Shown: positions 54,401-63,224 of the stretch, piece after piece
Layout of the letters: each line of letters starts with the position of its first letter
How positions within the stretch are numbered: position 1 is the stretch's first letter
NCBI GenBank assembly: GCA_022376515.1
Contig: WTXI01000038.1
Span: forward strand, 124,001 to 188,000
DNA length: 64,000 nt
Direction: 5' to 3'
Origin: Lactifluus volemus
Taxonomy: Eukaryota; Basidiomycota; Agaricomycetes; Russulales; Russulaceae
Notes under the pieces: generated by a model
Told to the model about the DNA's origin: nothing
The model's input: the letters and a program-made list of their open reading frames with translations, nothing else
Databases searched by the model: none
Program-made: the position numbers and the translations under genes

Positions 54401-56725
54401 CCTGCATATAATTACAATCCGTTTCCTTTTGCTAATTTACCTAACATGCCAATCCCACCTGCTGCGCTAAGTGCGCCTCTTGTTTCGCCTCTGCAAAGTT
54501 TTTCTTCTACCATACCAATCAACGTCTCGCCTTCTAATACTGCTACTACCCCTCTTTCTTCGTCTTCCCATCCATCTGTTACTACTGTACTTTCTTCCAA
54601 AAATACCAACATACCGTCAACTCCTCAAAGAATACCGTCCATCCCTCAAGCATCGTTTTCACCACCTCAAGCTTCGTTTTCACCCCCTCAAGATTCGTTT
54701 TCACCACCTCAAGCTTCGTTTTCACCCCCTCAAGATTCGTTTTCACCTCCTCAAGCTTCGCTTTCACCTCCTCAAGATGCAATTTCACCCCATCAAGAAA
54801 CGCTTTCACCTCCTCAAGTTCCGTCCGCTCCTATTTCTATACCTACGGTTTCTGTACCTACTGTTTTACCTACCGTTTTTGCTCCTTTACCTACTGATTT
54901 ACCTACAACTTCTACTGCTCCTCGCCGCTCCTCTCGTATCGCTGCCCGCCAACGCGCCAATGCCCCCGCCCTACTTGCCGAGTTCGCTCCGCTCCGAGAC
55001 TCACACACGCTCATTCCCCTTGTCGTCGAAACCGATACCACATCTAACTCCCTCGATGTTGTTCTTTCTGCCCTAACCTCCGGCTCCGCTACCCCCATTC
55101 TATCCGATGATGACGATCCATCCTGGTCTGAAGCGCTGGCTTCCCCAGAACGCGAATATTGGATCGCGGGCGGTCGTGAAGAACTCAAATCGTTGGAAGA
55201 TCTCAACGTTTTCGTCCTTGTCCCCCGTTCCGCTGTCCCACGCGGTCAACGTGTCCTAAAAGGGAAGCTCGTCTGCAAACGTAAACGCGACGACGCTGGA
55301 AATATTACCCGCTACAAGGTTCGCTACGTTGCCAAAGGTTATGCCCAACAACACGGTATCGACTACGACAAAGTCTCGGCGCCCACGGCTCGCCTTGAAT
55401 CTTTTCGCACCCTCCTCCACATTGCTGCGTCCCTTGACTGGGATGTGCAACAATTCGATGTGAAAACTGCATTCTTACATGGCATCCTCCCTGACTCGGA
55501 GACCATGTTCCTCGAACAGCCTCCTGGCTTCGAGGTGGAAGGCAAAGAAGAGTGGGTAATGCGTCTCATGAAGAGTATTTATGGGATGAAACAAGCCAGT
55601 CGCGTTTGGAATGCCACATTCAATGCGGCTGTCGAACAATGGGGCTTCACACGTCTTGCATGTGAGTGGTGCGTGTACAAGCGTTCTTCACCCTCTGGGA
55701 CAATCCTTTTCGCGGTTCACGTCAACGACATCGTCGCGATCGCGTCGTCGCCCGAAGAAAATTCCCGATTCCTGTCCCTCCTTCGCACGAAATGGGAGAT
55801 CTCCGCGCTTGGTCCTGCTAAATTCGCTCTCGGCATCTCCATCACGCGGCATCGACCAAGTCGTACCATCGCACTCTCCCAATCGACCATGATCGATCGC
55901 GTTGTTGACAAGTTCGGCCAAAGCGATGCCCACCCCGCGGACACCCCCATGGCAGCTGGTGTCGTCTTGGAACGACCTGACAAGTCAGTTCCGATTCCGT
56001 CGTCGGTTGCCGATTGGACCTCCCGCACTCCTTATCGGGAGCTCGTTGGTTCGCTCATGTACATTGCTATTGGGACGCGTCCCGACATTGCCTACGCAGT
56101 CAGTCGTTTATCCACGTTCCTGGACTGTTACCGTCCGGAGCACTGGGGGGCAGCCGTAAGAGTGCTTCGCTACTTAAAGGGTACTCGCTCTCTATCATTA
56201 GTACTCGGCGGTAACACTCCCTTACGCCTTTCTGGATTCTCGGACTCCGACTATGCCAGCTGTACCACCAGCAGTCGGTCTATCTCTGGCTACTGCTACA
56301 ATCTTGGCACCGGCGCTGTGTCCTGGAGCTCGCGAAAACAGCGTACTGTAGCCGATTCATCGTGCTATGCTGAATACATAGCACTCCACGACGCTTCGCA
56401 CGAGGCGATCTTCCTGAGGCAATTACTCGAAGGTCTCGGTCATCCTGCACCCAACCCTACTCCTATCCACTGCGATAACCATGCCACGTCCATCATTGCC
56501 GAGGACCATGTTTGGCACTCGCGCATTAAGCACATTCGCGTCAAATATCACCATGTGCGCGACTTGGTTGCTAGCAAGGATATCACCGTCATTCGTGTCC
56601 GATCCAGTGAGAACACAGCGGACATCCTGACGAAGCCATTGGCCAGGACCGACTTTTGTCGCCTTAGAGGATTGTTGGGACTACGCGTTATCGGTGTTGG
56701 AAGTGAGGAGGAGCACCCTACCTAG
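51491..56725 (+). CDS. Copia-2 gag-pol polyprotein (1744 aa), RT motif HVND
   Basis: Domains in order: Ser/Thr/Pro-rich leader, gag (about 80-260, WAEWSHRLEILASRTG), zinc knuckle CVNCRKVGHTIEFC (about 317), aspartic protease LLDTGATCHIS (about 460), GAG-pre-integrase finger (HRRLGHCN...CNACILGK), integrase (VDLSGPY, LTDNGELIS, NGRVERMHR), a long Pro/Ser-rich linker with 7-residue repeats, reverse transcriptase (FDVKTAFLHGIL, YGMKQASRVW) and RNase H (SDSDYAS, CYAEYIA, HCDNHATS). The expected YxDD/HVDD box reads VHVNDIVA (AAC at 55724-55726): the first catalytic Asp is Asn. The frame is otherwise open. RT activity is therefore predicted lost, so this copy would need RT from a relative to move. 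Confidence 0.93.
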   Translation: MSSTPSNPLTPPSPSGTPASGTSTSVPHVIPSGAVPASASTTSVASSGTTATTASMSALAAAAHVMPSFSANDIPLTERYISDNTWPSTLVLDLRSSNWAEWSHRLEILASRTGLDPWLNGTLLPPDPNLKLANSWVWWTNNNSLRGFIIQHISTYDYDIISPLTLAHEIYKVLRTRHEKLGLHAHVIFNKKLSETHFRKHIPLTQTLTVIKALHQSIVNLGPYDADRMLCTYILYSLGLEFRELQSTIRAMTMDPNCTSATIIQRLESEEDLNQRRGDQGLEAYPDTPSNALVARSGSASQSQTQNTRDRPPRPTCVNCRKVGHTIEFCIQPGGKMAGRTIDEARAAQAASRPRTQRTTQTQTHSANVATTVASPTTTSTPSTVTVNGVTYSIAPVTSSAAPSATPSTTSARIEEVLDSGENWEALAALDDDDDSLFVRPDGPSVTSAFAASDAPSVTQPFLLDTGATCHISPVRSDFSSFSSIPPRPIKGLGGAAVYAIGMGTVHIPIAHGRFLVLRDALFIPSSRVRLISVLTLCRHHSLTCHFNSTSCWLTDAWGSTIARGSVITPRLLYSLSVLLPFHSSVSEPSAFASITAPVPDIETWHRRLGHCNLRTLVDMARAGVVSGMRIDLSSLPPKCNACILGKQTKTPVPKLREGSRSTNRLEKVYVDLSGPYSVPSRSGHKYCMNIVDDYSSFAWCIPLAAKGDALYALKVWHRSVEKQSGDRLKVFLTDNGELISNACRAWCDAHGIVHQRTGPYTSIQNGRVERMHRTLLHKARTMRIACDAPLDLWHEFCLTAAYLTNRTASVALGGRTPHELWFKQRPSIAHLREIGCSAYSLLHKHPKVYARSISTILIGYALNSRAYRLWDREQDRVFDSFHVVFVEHLDSKPRIFRPGEIVPALPHDPQLPSPETPLYPPLSHPSEYLPAAPPLIPPPSSVHLPPQPPVQPFFPPNAHTVPPFYPPPQPAYNYNPFPFANLPNMPIPPAALSAPLVSPLQSFSSTIPINVSPSNTATTPLSSSSHPSVTTVLSSKNTNIPSTPQRIPSIPQASFSPPQASFSPPQDSFSPPQASFSPPQDSFSPPQASLSPPQDAISPHQETLSPPQVPSAPISIPTVSVPTVLPTVFAPLPTDLPTTSTAPRRSSRIAARQRANAPALLAEFAPLRDSHTLIPLVVETDTTSNSLDVVLSALTSGSATPILSDDDDPSWSEALASPEREYWIAGGREELKSLEDLNVFVLVPRSAVPRGQRVLKGKLVCKRKRDDAGNITRYKVRYVAKGYAQQHGIDYDKVSAPTARLESFRTLLHIAASLDWDVQQFDVKTAFLHGILPDSETMFLEQPPGFEVEGKEEWVMRLMKSIYGMKQASRVWNATFNAAVEQWGFTRLACEWCVYKRSSPSGTILFAVHVNDIVAIASSPEENSRFLSLLRTKWEISALGPAKFALGISITRHRPSRTIALSQSTMIDRVVDKFGQSDAHPADTPMAAGVVLERPDKSVPIPSSVADWTSRTPYRELVGSLMYIAIGTRPDIAYAVSRLSTFLDCYRPEHWGAAVRVLRYLKGTRSLSLVLGGNTPLRLSGFSDSDYASCTTSSRSISGYCYNLGTGAVSWSSRKQRTVADSSCYAEYIALHDASHEAIFLRQLLEGLGHPAPNPTPIHCDNHATSIIAEDHVWHSRIKHIRVKYHHVRDLVASKDITVIRVRSSENTADILTKPLARTDFCRLRGLLGLRVIGVGSEEEHPT
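54650..54820 (+). repeat. 21-bp minisatellite (SFSPPQA/D repeats) in Copia-2
   Basis: About eight units of TCGTTTTCACCACCTCAAGCT type encode alternating SFSPPQA and SFSPPQD heptads in the integrase-RT linker. The last units are degenerate. Confidence 0.9.
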
Positions 56726-56851
56726 GGATTTTTTCTTCTTCATTTTCCACTTTTTCTTTCTCTTATTTTCTTATTTTTCTTTGTGCCGTGGACTTACCCT
56801 TACTATGGGTTCACATTATACTTAGAGTAGGTCATACGCGACGAGGAGGAG

Positions 56852-56992
56852 TATTGCGGATACATCCGAAGTGACGTCACTTAGACCTTAGTTTAGTATA
56901 AGTAGTCGGGGTCATGATCACAAAGAAAATCTAATCTCTTTTCCCCTTGATCTCACACCGTTACCATCTCGGGTCACGTTCACCAACTTATA
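56852..56992 (+). repeat. Copia-2 3' LTR (141 bp)
   Basis: No difference noticed from the 5' LTR. Preceded by polypurine tract GACGAGGAGGAG and followed by GAGAC. Confidence 0.93.
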
Positions 56993-57045
56993 GAGACAGC
57001 ATCAATTTCGCAAATTTCGGTCCAAAACTGTGGCCGAACGGACTC

Positions 57046-57700
57046 ATATTGACACCGGCATCTCTAGATGCAGATGATGTTTTGATGGATTGAGGTGCGA
57101 CGCCGATGGCCTTCGCGAGTTGCCGCTTGGGCCCTCACACATTCCTTTTCGGGGTTTTTGATCACACGCTTGTTTCGCCCTGGCGTGTAGTTCCGAGTCA
57201 GTGTGTCGCATATGCACGCACCGCACTGGCAACTGCCGCCCTTCATCGCAACTCTCTGCGTTCGATTTCCTCGGAAGAAAATCTACAAGGAGAAATGTAC
57301 TGACCCCCTGCACTTACTGGGGCATCGTCAAGTTCACCCTTGTTGTGTGCTTCGCTGACCGCCACAAGGCTAAACTCGTGAGTGCATGTCCTATTTTCTG
57401 CCCTCACAGACCAAGGATTGCCTTCGTCCGCTATCTTCAACTACTTTCCTCGTGGGGAGCGGGTCCACTCACCACGCTACCCCTACTCGTCCTATTGCTA
57501 CTTTTGCTGCCTTTTTTTTTTCGCTCGCTCAAGCTCACCCAATCAAGTTTGGTGCCAGTGTCGTCGTCGGCGATCATCGATCATCACTGGCTGTCAGACT
57601 CGTTGCGATCTAGAATGACGCGCGCGCGCCTCGCTTTCAACCGCATTACGTAAATGTGGCACAGTACCTTAGCGTCAACCCCCCCCCCCCCCCCCGAGTC
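57046..57700 (+). pseudogene. Fragment of family G, copy 3 (inverted relative to copies 1 and 2)
   Basis: The plus strand reads an exon ending KFTLVVCFADRHKAKL (about 57330-57375), then a GTGAGTGCATGTCC...CCTCACAG intron-like stretch (57378-57408), then TKDCLRPLSSTTFLVGSGSTHH. A C18 run lies at 57679-57696. The gene family was not recognised, and no continuous model extends to either side. Confidence 0.45.
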
Positions 57701-58015
57701 TAGGATTGTCATTCGCGTCCGATTTGCGGGACGCGCGGGTGCTTCGTCGTTCCCACGAAATTCCTGTTAGAAAGGGATAACAAAAAAAAAAAAAAGCGTC
57801 CCATGGCACGGTCAAGAACCCCGTCCCATGAGACACGGACACCTCGATTTGAATTCCCTATTCGTAGCGGAACGGTGAGCGCCTCGAACCCATCCCCTCC
57901 ACTTGAGAAAAATGCCTTTGGTAATTTATTTAATTCTGCACGTTCGCGATCGCACCTCATGGGTGCTGTTGTACAACCAATTCCATGTGTTTGATTTGAT
58001 CGAGGCAATTTATAG
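57696..58015. repeat. Duplicated block (paired with 28087-28420)
   Basis: Direct, nearly collinear match to 28087-28420, including ATTCGTAGCGGA and the CATGGGTGCTGTTGTACAACC stretch. Confidence 0.8.
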
Positions 58016-58259
58016 CACATTTTGTCATCTTCAAGTCTAACTTGAGCTTGCCCGGAGATTCTGCGCGGTTGAGTTACAAGAGCGCCCAACTTTTCCTCGA
58101 CTTTCCCCCCTTAGTTCGAAATTCCATCAAGTCTGTGATAGACGCCAGGAACATTGAACGCTGACAAGATGCAGAAATATCATGCAAGCTTCTGCTGCAA
58201 CCTATACTGTAACTGGATCAGACCTCGCGACCTTGTTCGACTTCGGATTCATCACACAG

Positions 58260-58706
58260 GCCCGTGGGAAGGCCGTGAGAAATGGGCACTGAGTCCATCT
58301 CGTCCCTGGGCAAGTGAGAGGGTTATCATCGCCGTCGTCATCAACGGCATGCGTCACAGCCGTCCGCAGGATCCGCGGTATCGACGACCTCACCGCGTCC
58401 ACTACCCCCCTCGTCGACCTCTCCAACGGACTCCCGACACCGAGCACGTCCAGAACGTCCAATCCCTGCTTCCCTCAACAGCAGCCTGGAGCAGCCGCTA
58501 CAGCCACTACGCTCACCGCTCCCGTACCCGGGCCCGCACCTGCTGCGACATCCGCGGCCTCCACCGCTACATCCGCTTTGCGCGGGTGGGACACGCAGAG
58601 CATGCATGCCGACGTAATGGGCCCATTCCTGCCTCCTTTTGGAACTAGCCCCGGTCCTGGAAGCAGTCCTGGCGCGACGGTCGAGTATTTGCAAGCCAGC
58701 CCCTGA
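58260..58706 (+). pseudogene. Family O gene, copy E (first exon only)
   Basis: The frame is open through PALR-like SALRGWDTQSMHADVMGPF and SPGATVEYL, then diverges to QASP and a stop at 58704-58706. The next segment copy starts here, so the fragment was cut by the duplication junction. Confidence 0.65.
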
Positions 58707-59465
58707 AATATAGCGTGTGACATAGCATGACTGGGTAAAGGGTGTAACAAGGTGAGCCTCACCATCTTGAATTTTGATCCCATCCGGCCTCGGGCAAGCG
58801 GTTCTACAAAAGTGGTGAAGCGAAGGTGGAAGGCTTCGGTGGCCACCTCAAGTTTATATCGCTTGCTGTCCTTGTAAGCTGATCCAGGGTGGTGGTGTAA
58901 AGTGTCGCGGGAGGGGGATAAACTGAATGGAAAGAACCAGATCGACGCCCGGGCCACCAGAAGGAGGATGACGCATTTCCAACACGCACTCTACACGCCT
59001 CACGCACCTCACCTTTAATGGCTATTGTTGTACATGTGTTCCTTGAGACTGTAGAGGTCTTCGCTACCTCTGTGCGTCAATAGTCGAATCATTTTCGCTA
59101 GTCCTACCTGATTCGGAGTCCTCATGCCAGTGTTCCCAATTAGTTTCAGTTGGCTTGCGCACACCTACAGGGTGACTGCACAATCTAGAACTTTCGTCAT
59201 CAGCAAGGTTTAATTAATTTTACGCCAGCATCTTCTGGCTAGACCTGTCAGCTTCTATGCGCGACATGTGGTATCCTGCATGACGCTACACTGGGCACTC
59301 ATTTCATGGCTGCGTGAATTGCATGTTCACGGCCTGTCCAGCACGTTAAATATGGCCCCAACCGTGCACACATATCCCCTTTCCGACTCAAGCTTGAATC
59401 TCATTCCCTTTCTATCCCAAAGTCCTCCTCTGGCTGTTTGTGGTTTACTTTTTCGGAATTGAGCT
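58700..59465. repeat. 5' flank and promoter region of CHAT segment, copy 3
   Basis: 58700-59104 pairs with 36415-36807, and 59104-59465 with 42366-42724. The two are contiguous here, showing the state of the locus without Copia-1. Confidence 0.8.
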
Positions 59466-62400
59466 ATGGAGACAGAGGAATGTGAGTCAAACTTTCGATT
59501 AATTCTGTGTGACCTATAAATGTATCTTATTTTTGCAGGCTCTCTTCCTGATATCGAGGGCTTCATTTCTGCTCTTGAAGGTATCATTCCGTCACTACCT
59601 CGATTTGGTCGTCGGCGCGCCTATGATCTTATCTCCCTTTCGAAATGGAGATTCGATCACTACGACCTGTCTGGTTCGAAGGAGCAGCTGGATAAATCAA
59701 TTCTCCACTTGGTAGAAGCACAACTCCTATTGGTCAAACCTTCCATTCAGCTTTTTCCCGGGCTCGTGGAGGTCCTTTTTTGTCGATTAGTCGAATTCAA
59801 GCAGCCAGACGACGTTGAGTCTTGTGTCAAGTACCTTCGTTATTTGCGAAACCAACGGTGTCAACTTGAAGTCGGCGTCGGGATTTCACACGAAGACGTC
59901 ACATTATATCTGGTGAGGGCATTGGATATTCGGGTGGAGTTGAATACATGCGACATCAAGGAGGATATCAAGGAGATGACGATTCTCTGTCGCGAATTGC
60001 TCAACTCGGATATCTCGGGGAGGATTCTTGAAAGTCACCTTTTAACCTTGCCCAAAGCTTTTTACAAGATAGTACCCAATATGTTGCCAGTGAAAGAAGT
60101 TGTAGATCCACTGATCGAATGCTTCCGGGAAGCAAACGTTCGCTTGCCATATTCCTACCACCTTTCCTATTCACTTGCACATTTTCTCGCCCATCGCTTC
60201 GACGAAAATGATTCGATTATTGATTCCGAGGAGGCAATAACCATCCTGAAGAAAATCCTAACTTTCCCTTCCGACCTCCCTCAAGACCTTCGAAGTCAAT
60301 TCCAGGACGCTGCCTTAGCGTGGATCGCGCATATTTCCTGTCGCCGCTTTTACTTATTTCACATGCCAGAGTATTTGGAGGAGGCGACTTTCCATTTGAG
60401 GGCTTATCTTAGTTCGGCTTCTCGTGATCATCCGCATCGCCCCCTTTTTTCCCAAGATCTCGCTGATTTCGAGGATCACCGCGCGACTGAATTTGGTGTC
60501 AAAGAAGGGGGTTACAGGGATCCAGACGTTTTCAAACTTCCATGCTTGTCATCCCTCGCTGCCTCTATTACCGACCCAGATTCTTCGATATCCGACGAGC
60601 AGTGGAACCAACACCATCAAGCACTTGAATCCATGATGCACACTGACGACATAGCGGAGATTGAAGAGGGGATCAAGTACTGTCGCCTGGTGCTCGCTTC
60701 AATTCATTGTGTTCCAAGTCTTGAACACCGAAATCACGGCAATTTGTATGTGGTGCTTGGATCCCTTCTCGTCCAGGTATTTCGTCGCACCGGAAAACTC
60801 GACTGCATCGACGAATCAATTGCCGTATGTCGTGATGGTTTGAAGACGTATGGCACATCATGCTTGAATCCACTGGCTCGTAGTGCGTTGATGTCATTAA
60901 TCACCCGAATGTCTCTGCATCAACGAGAAGAAGACGAGGAAGAGGCCATCCAATTACTCGCCACCCTTTCGAGCGATGATACTCGCTCGGGGCTATCCCG
61001 CCGATTCGAGTTTTCATACGATTGGGCGATTTTGGCGCATATTTTGGGTCACCCTTCCGTGACGGACGCTTATGAGAATGTCTTCAAGGCCATGCAAGAC
61101 ACACTCTCCTATGCTCCTACACTCGAAAGTCAACATCATCGTCTTGTTTATATGCGCGTAGGCTTCCAGGATGTGCCGTTATGCTATGCTTCGTACCAGA
61201 TCGACAAAGGCCAACCCAGAAAAGCAATCGAGACTCTCGAGAGAGGAAGGGCCTTACTCTGGTCCGAGATGCGTGATTTCCGTACCTCCACTGACCAACT
61301 TCGTGCTGTCGATCCAACTTTGGCAGCGGAATTCGAGGCGATCAACAGGGACCTCGAACAAGTCACCATGTCCATGGCGCCTTGCGGAAACATGGAAACA
61401 GGCTCCTGGAAAACGGATCCACTCAGTCATCTAGTGACAAAGCAGCGACAGTTTTTGGGTGATCGCAACAAACTCATCTCACGGATTCGAGCCTTGCCAA
61501 ATTTTCGCAACTTCTTGGAGCCCCCGTCGTTTGACGCTCTTCGCTCCGCTGCGCTACACGGACCAGTCATCATCATCAACCATTGCGAGTGGCGTTGTGA
61601 CCTCCTGGTTCTTTGCCGCGACTCTCTTTCCCTTATCACTACGACCCATGACTTTTACAGTCGTGCGATCGAGTTGGGCGATCGGCTGGTGGATGCTAGA
61701 AAGCATCATCGTCTCGAATCAAAGAAGTATGAGCGAGCTCTCCGTTTCGTACTCCAGAGTCTCTACGAACTTGTAGGGAAGCCAGTCGTCGAGGTGCTCC
61801 GCAAGATGAAGATACCGGAACAGTCCAGAGTCTGGTGGTGTCCCACATCTGTATTTTGTCAACTTCCTCTCCACGCGATGGGACCAATCCCTTCGGACGA
61901 CGGCGTCACACGCTATTTCTCGGACCTATACATTCCCTCATACACCCCAACACTATCTGCACTCATCGCATCGCGCAAACCTCAGACTGAAGGGCAAACA
62001 TTCCAAAAGCCTTCAATACTTCTGGTTGCACAACCGGAATCCCTGAAACATGCGATCCCCGAGATCTGGACTATACAACGTCTCACTACAACAGTCACCT
62101 CCCTTATCTCAAAGAATGCGACGCCTTCTAGTGTTGTGGAGGGTCTCAAACATCACCAGTTCTCCCATTTTGTATGTCATGGAAACTTGGAAGAAGGGAA
62201 ACCATTCAACGCATCGTTCAAGCTTTCTGGGGGAAGGCAGCTTACCCTACTCGAAATTGTGCGCTCTCAACTCCCGACAGCTGAATTTGCATTTCTTTCG
62301 GCCTGTCACACAGCTGAGCTGACAGAGAAAAGCATACCTGGCGAGGCACTGCACCTTACAGCGGCAATGCAATATTGCGGGTTCAGAAGTGTTGTCGGGA

Positions 62401-62594
62401 CGATGTGGGCGATGGCAGATCAAGACGGACAATATTTAGCTGAAGATTTCTACAAGTCAATACTGTCGAGCGATGAACCAGGGGTACCCTATTACGAGAG
62501 ATCGGCGAGGGCGCTTCGGGACGCTGTGAAGAATCTGCGGTCCAAAAAAGCTTCTTTGGAGCGATGGGTGAATTATGTGCACTATGGCGCATAA
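59466..62594 (+). CDS. TPR-CHAT caspase-like protein, copy 3 (intact, 2 exons, 1023 aa)
   Basis: Exon 1 (59466-59481, METEE) is joined through a 57-bp GTGAGT...TTGCAG intron to exon 2 (59539-62594). This start is preferred because copy 2 has the same arrangement. The first ~700 residues are helical repeat-like sequence of TPR type, with repeated EYLEEA, IDESIAVCRDGLK and KAIETLERGRALLW motifs. The C-terminal part (about 740-1015) is a CHAT domain, a caspase-fold cysteine peptidase module. Predicted catalytic residues are His886 in FVCHG and Cys928 in LSACHTAEL, 42 residues apart, followed by GFRSVVGTMWAM. In bacteria TPR-CHAT proteases act in abortive defence. In fungi CHAT genes are abundant and some are linked to regulated cell death, but no substrate or gasdermin gene is visible here. 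Confidence 0.9.
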
Positions 62595-63224
62595 TTAGTG
62601 GGATTGCTACAATGTCTGTGAGTTGTTGGGTTTTGTCTGACATATGAATATTGAACCAAGTTATTAGGGTTAGCGTAATCACTGCCAATTCGCGTTCGAC
62701 TCATTTCATTTGCCTTGTTTTTAAAGTTGCCGTTTCCTCATCCACGTTCTCTCCACCACCCTCCAGATTCCAGTAATGACCGTGGGCCACTGATGTAATC
62801 CATACCCCTTTCCTGCGATGCCACCTCGGCTATGACCTCGGGATTGACTCCTGGTGCCGTTTCATGCCACCTGTATTATCTCCAATTACCTGAACTGCGC
62901 TCCGTGTCTTCTATTTACGTTTCTGATTTAGCTTGCTTCATATCACCTTCTGTCTCTAGATGTGGTGATCTCGTGCCATTTATGTCGTCGTTCCCGCTGA
63001 ACCATTTCGGGCAGCGTGCTGTGCCCCTCACTACACAGAAATCTTATTTTTCTTGGTTCTGTATCTTGGTCTTTATTATTTCTTTCACATCGTACTATTA
63101 TACGGTTTATACCACAACATTCCTGTGTGGGCTCTCCGAGTCTGCACTCCTTGTAAGTTATTATCACCTTACAAGTGCTTGAGTGGCTGTGCCGCTAATT
63201 CAGACAAATATTAGTAAGCAGGCC
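62595..63224. other. CHAT copy 3 downstream spacer
   Basis: Aligns with 45869-46500. Probably 3' UTR; no further gene was seen. Confidence 0.6.

Larger units (their letters stand above)
51150..56992 (+). mobile_element. Copia-2, Ty1/copia element with short 141-bp LTRs
   Basis: Two LTRs (51150-51290 and 56852-56992), with no differences noticed, flank a 1744-aa gag-pol frame. The GAGAC target duplication defines LTR ends as TATTGCGG...AACTTATA, so the usual TG...CA ends are absent. The primer-binding site directly follows the 5' LTR and a polypurine tract (GACGAGGAGGAG) directly precedes the 3' LTR. It is inserted in a small TIR element. It is young by LTR identity, but its RT active site is altered. 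Confidence 0.95.
50596..57045. mobile_element. Terminal-inverted-repeat element with captured gene fragment and nested Copia-2
   Basis: A perfect 17-bp inverted repeat, GAGTCCGTTCGGCCACA at 50596-50612 and its complement at 57029-57045, bounds the segment. Flanking trinucleotides are TTA (left) and ATA (right), one base off a PIF/Harbinger-type TWA duplication. Without Copia-2 the element is about 0.6 kb and has no transposase, so it is a MITE-like or Pack-type non-autonomous element. It carries a spliced gene fragment on the minus strand (50612-51019). Superfamily assignment is tentative. Confidence 0.7.

Noticed and set aside
54471..55076. 201-aa Leu/Pro-rich plus-strand ORF inside Copia-2
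   Set aside because: Produced by the 21-bp repeat read in another frame.
57679..57696. C18 homopolymer as a functional site
   Set aside because: Simple homopolymer, prone to length error; no evidence of function.
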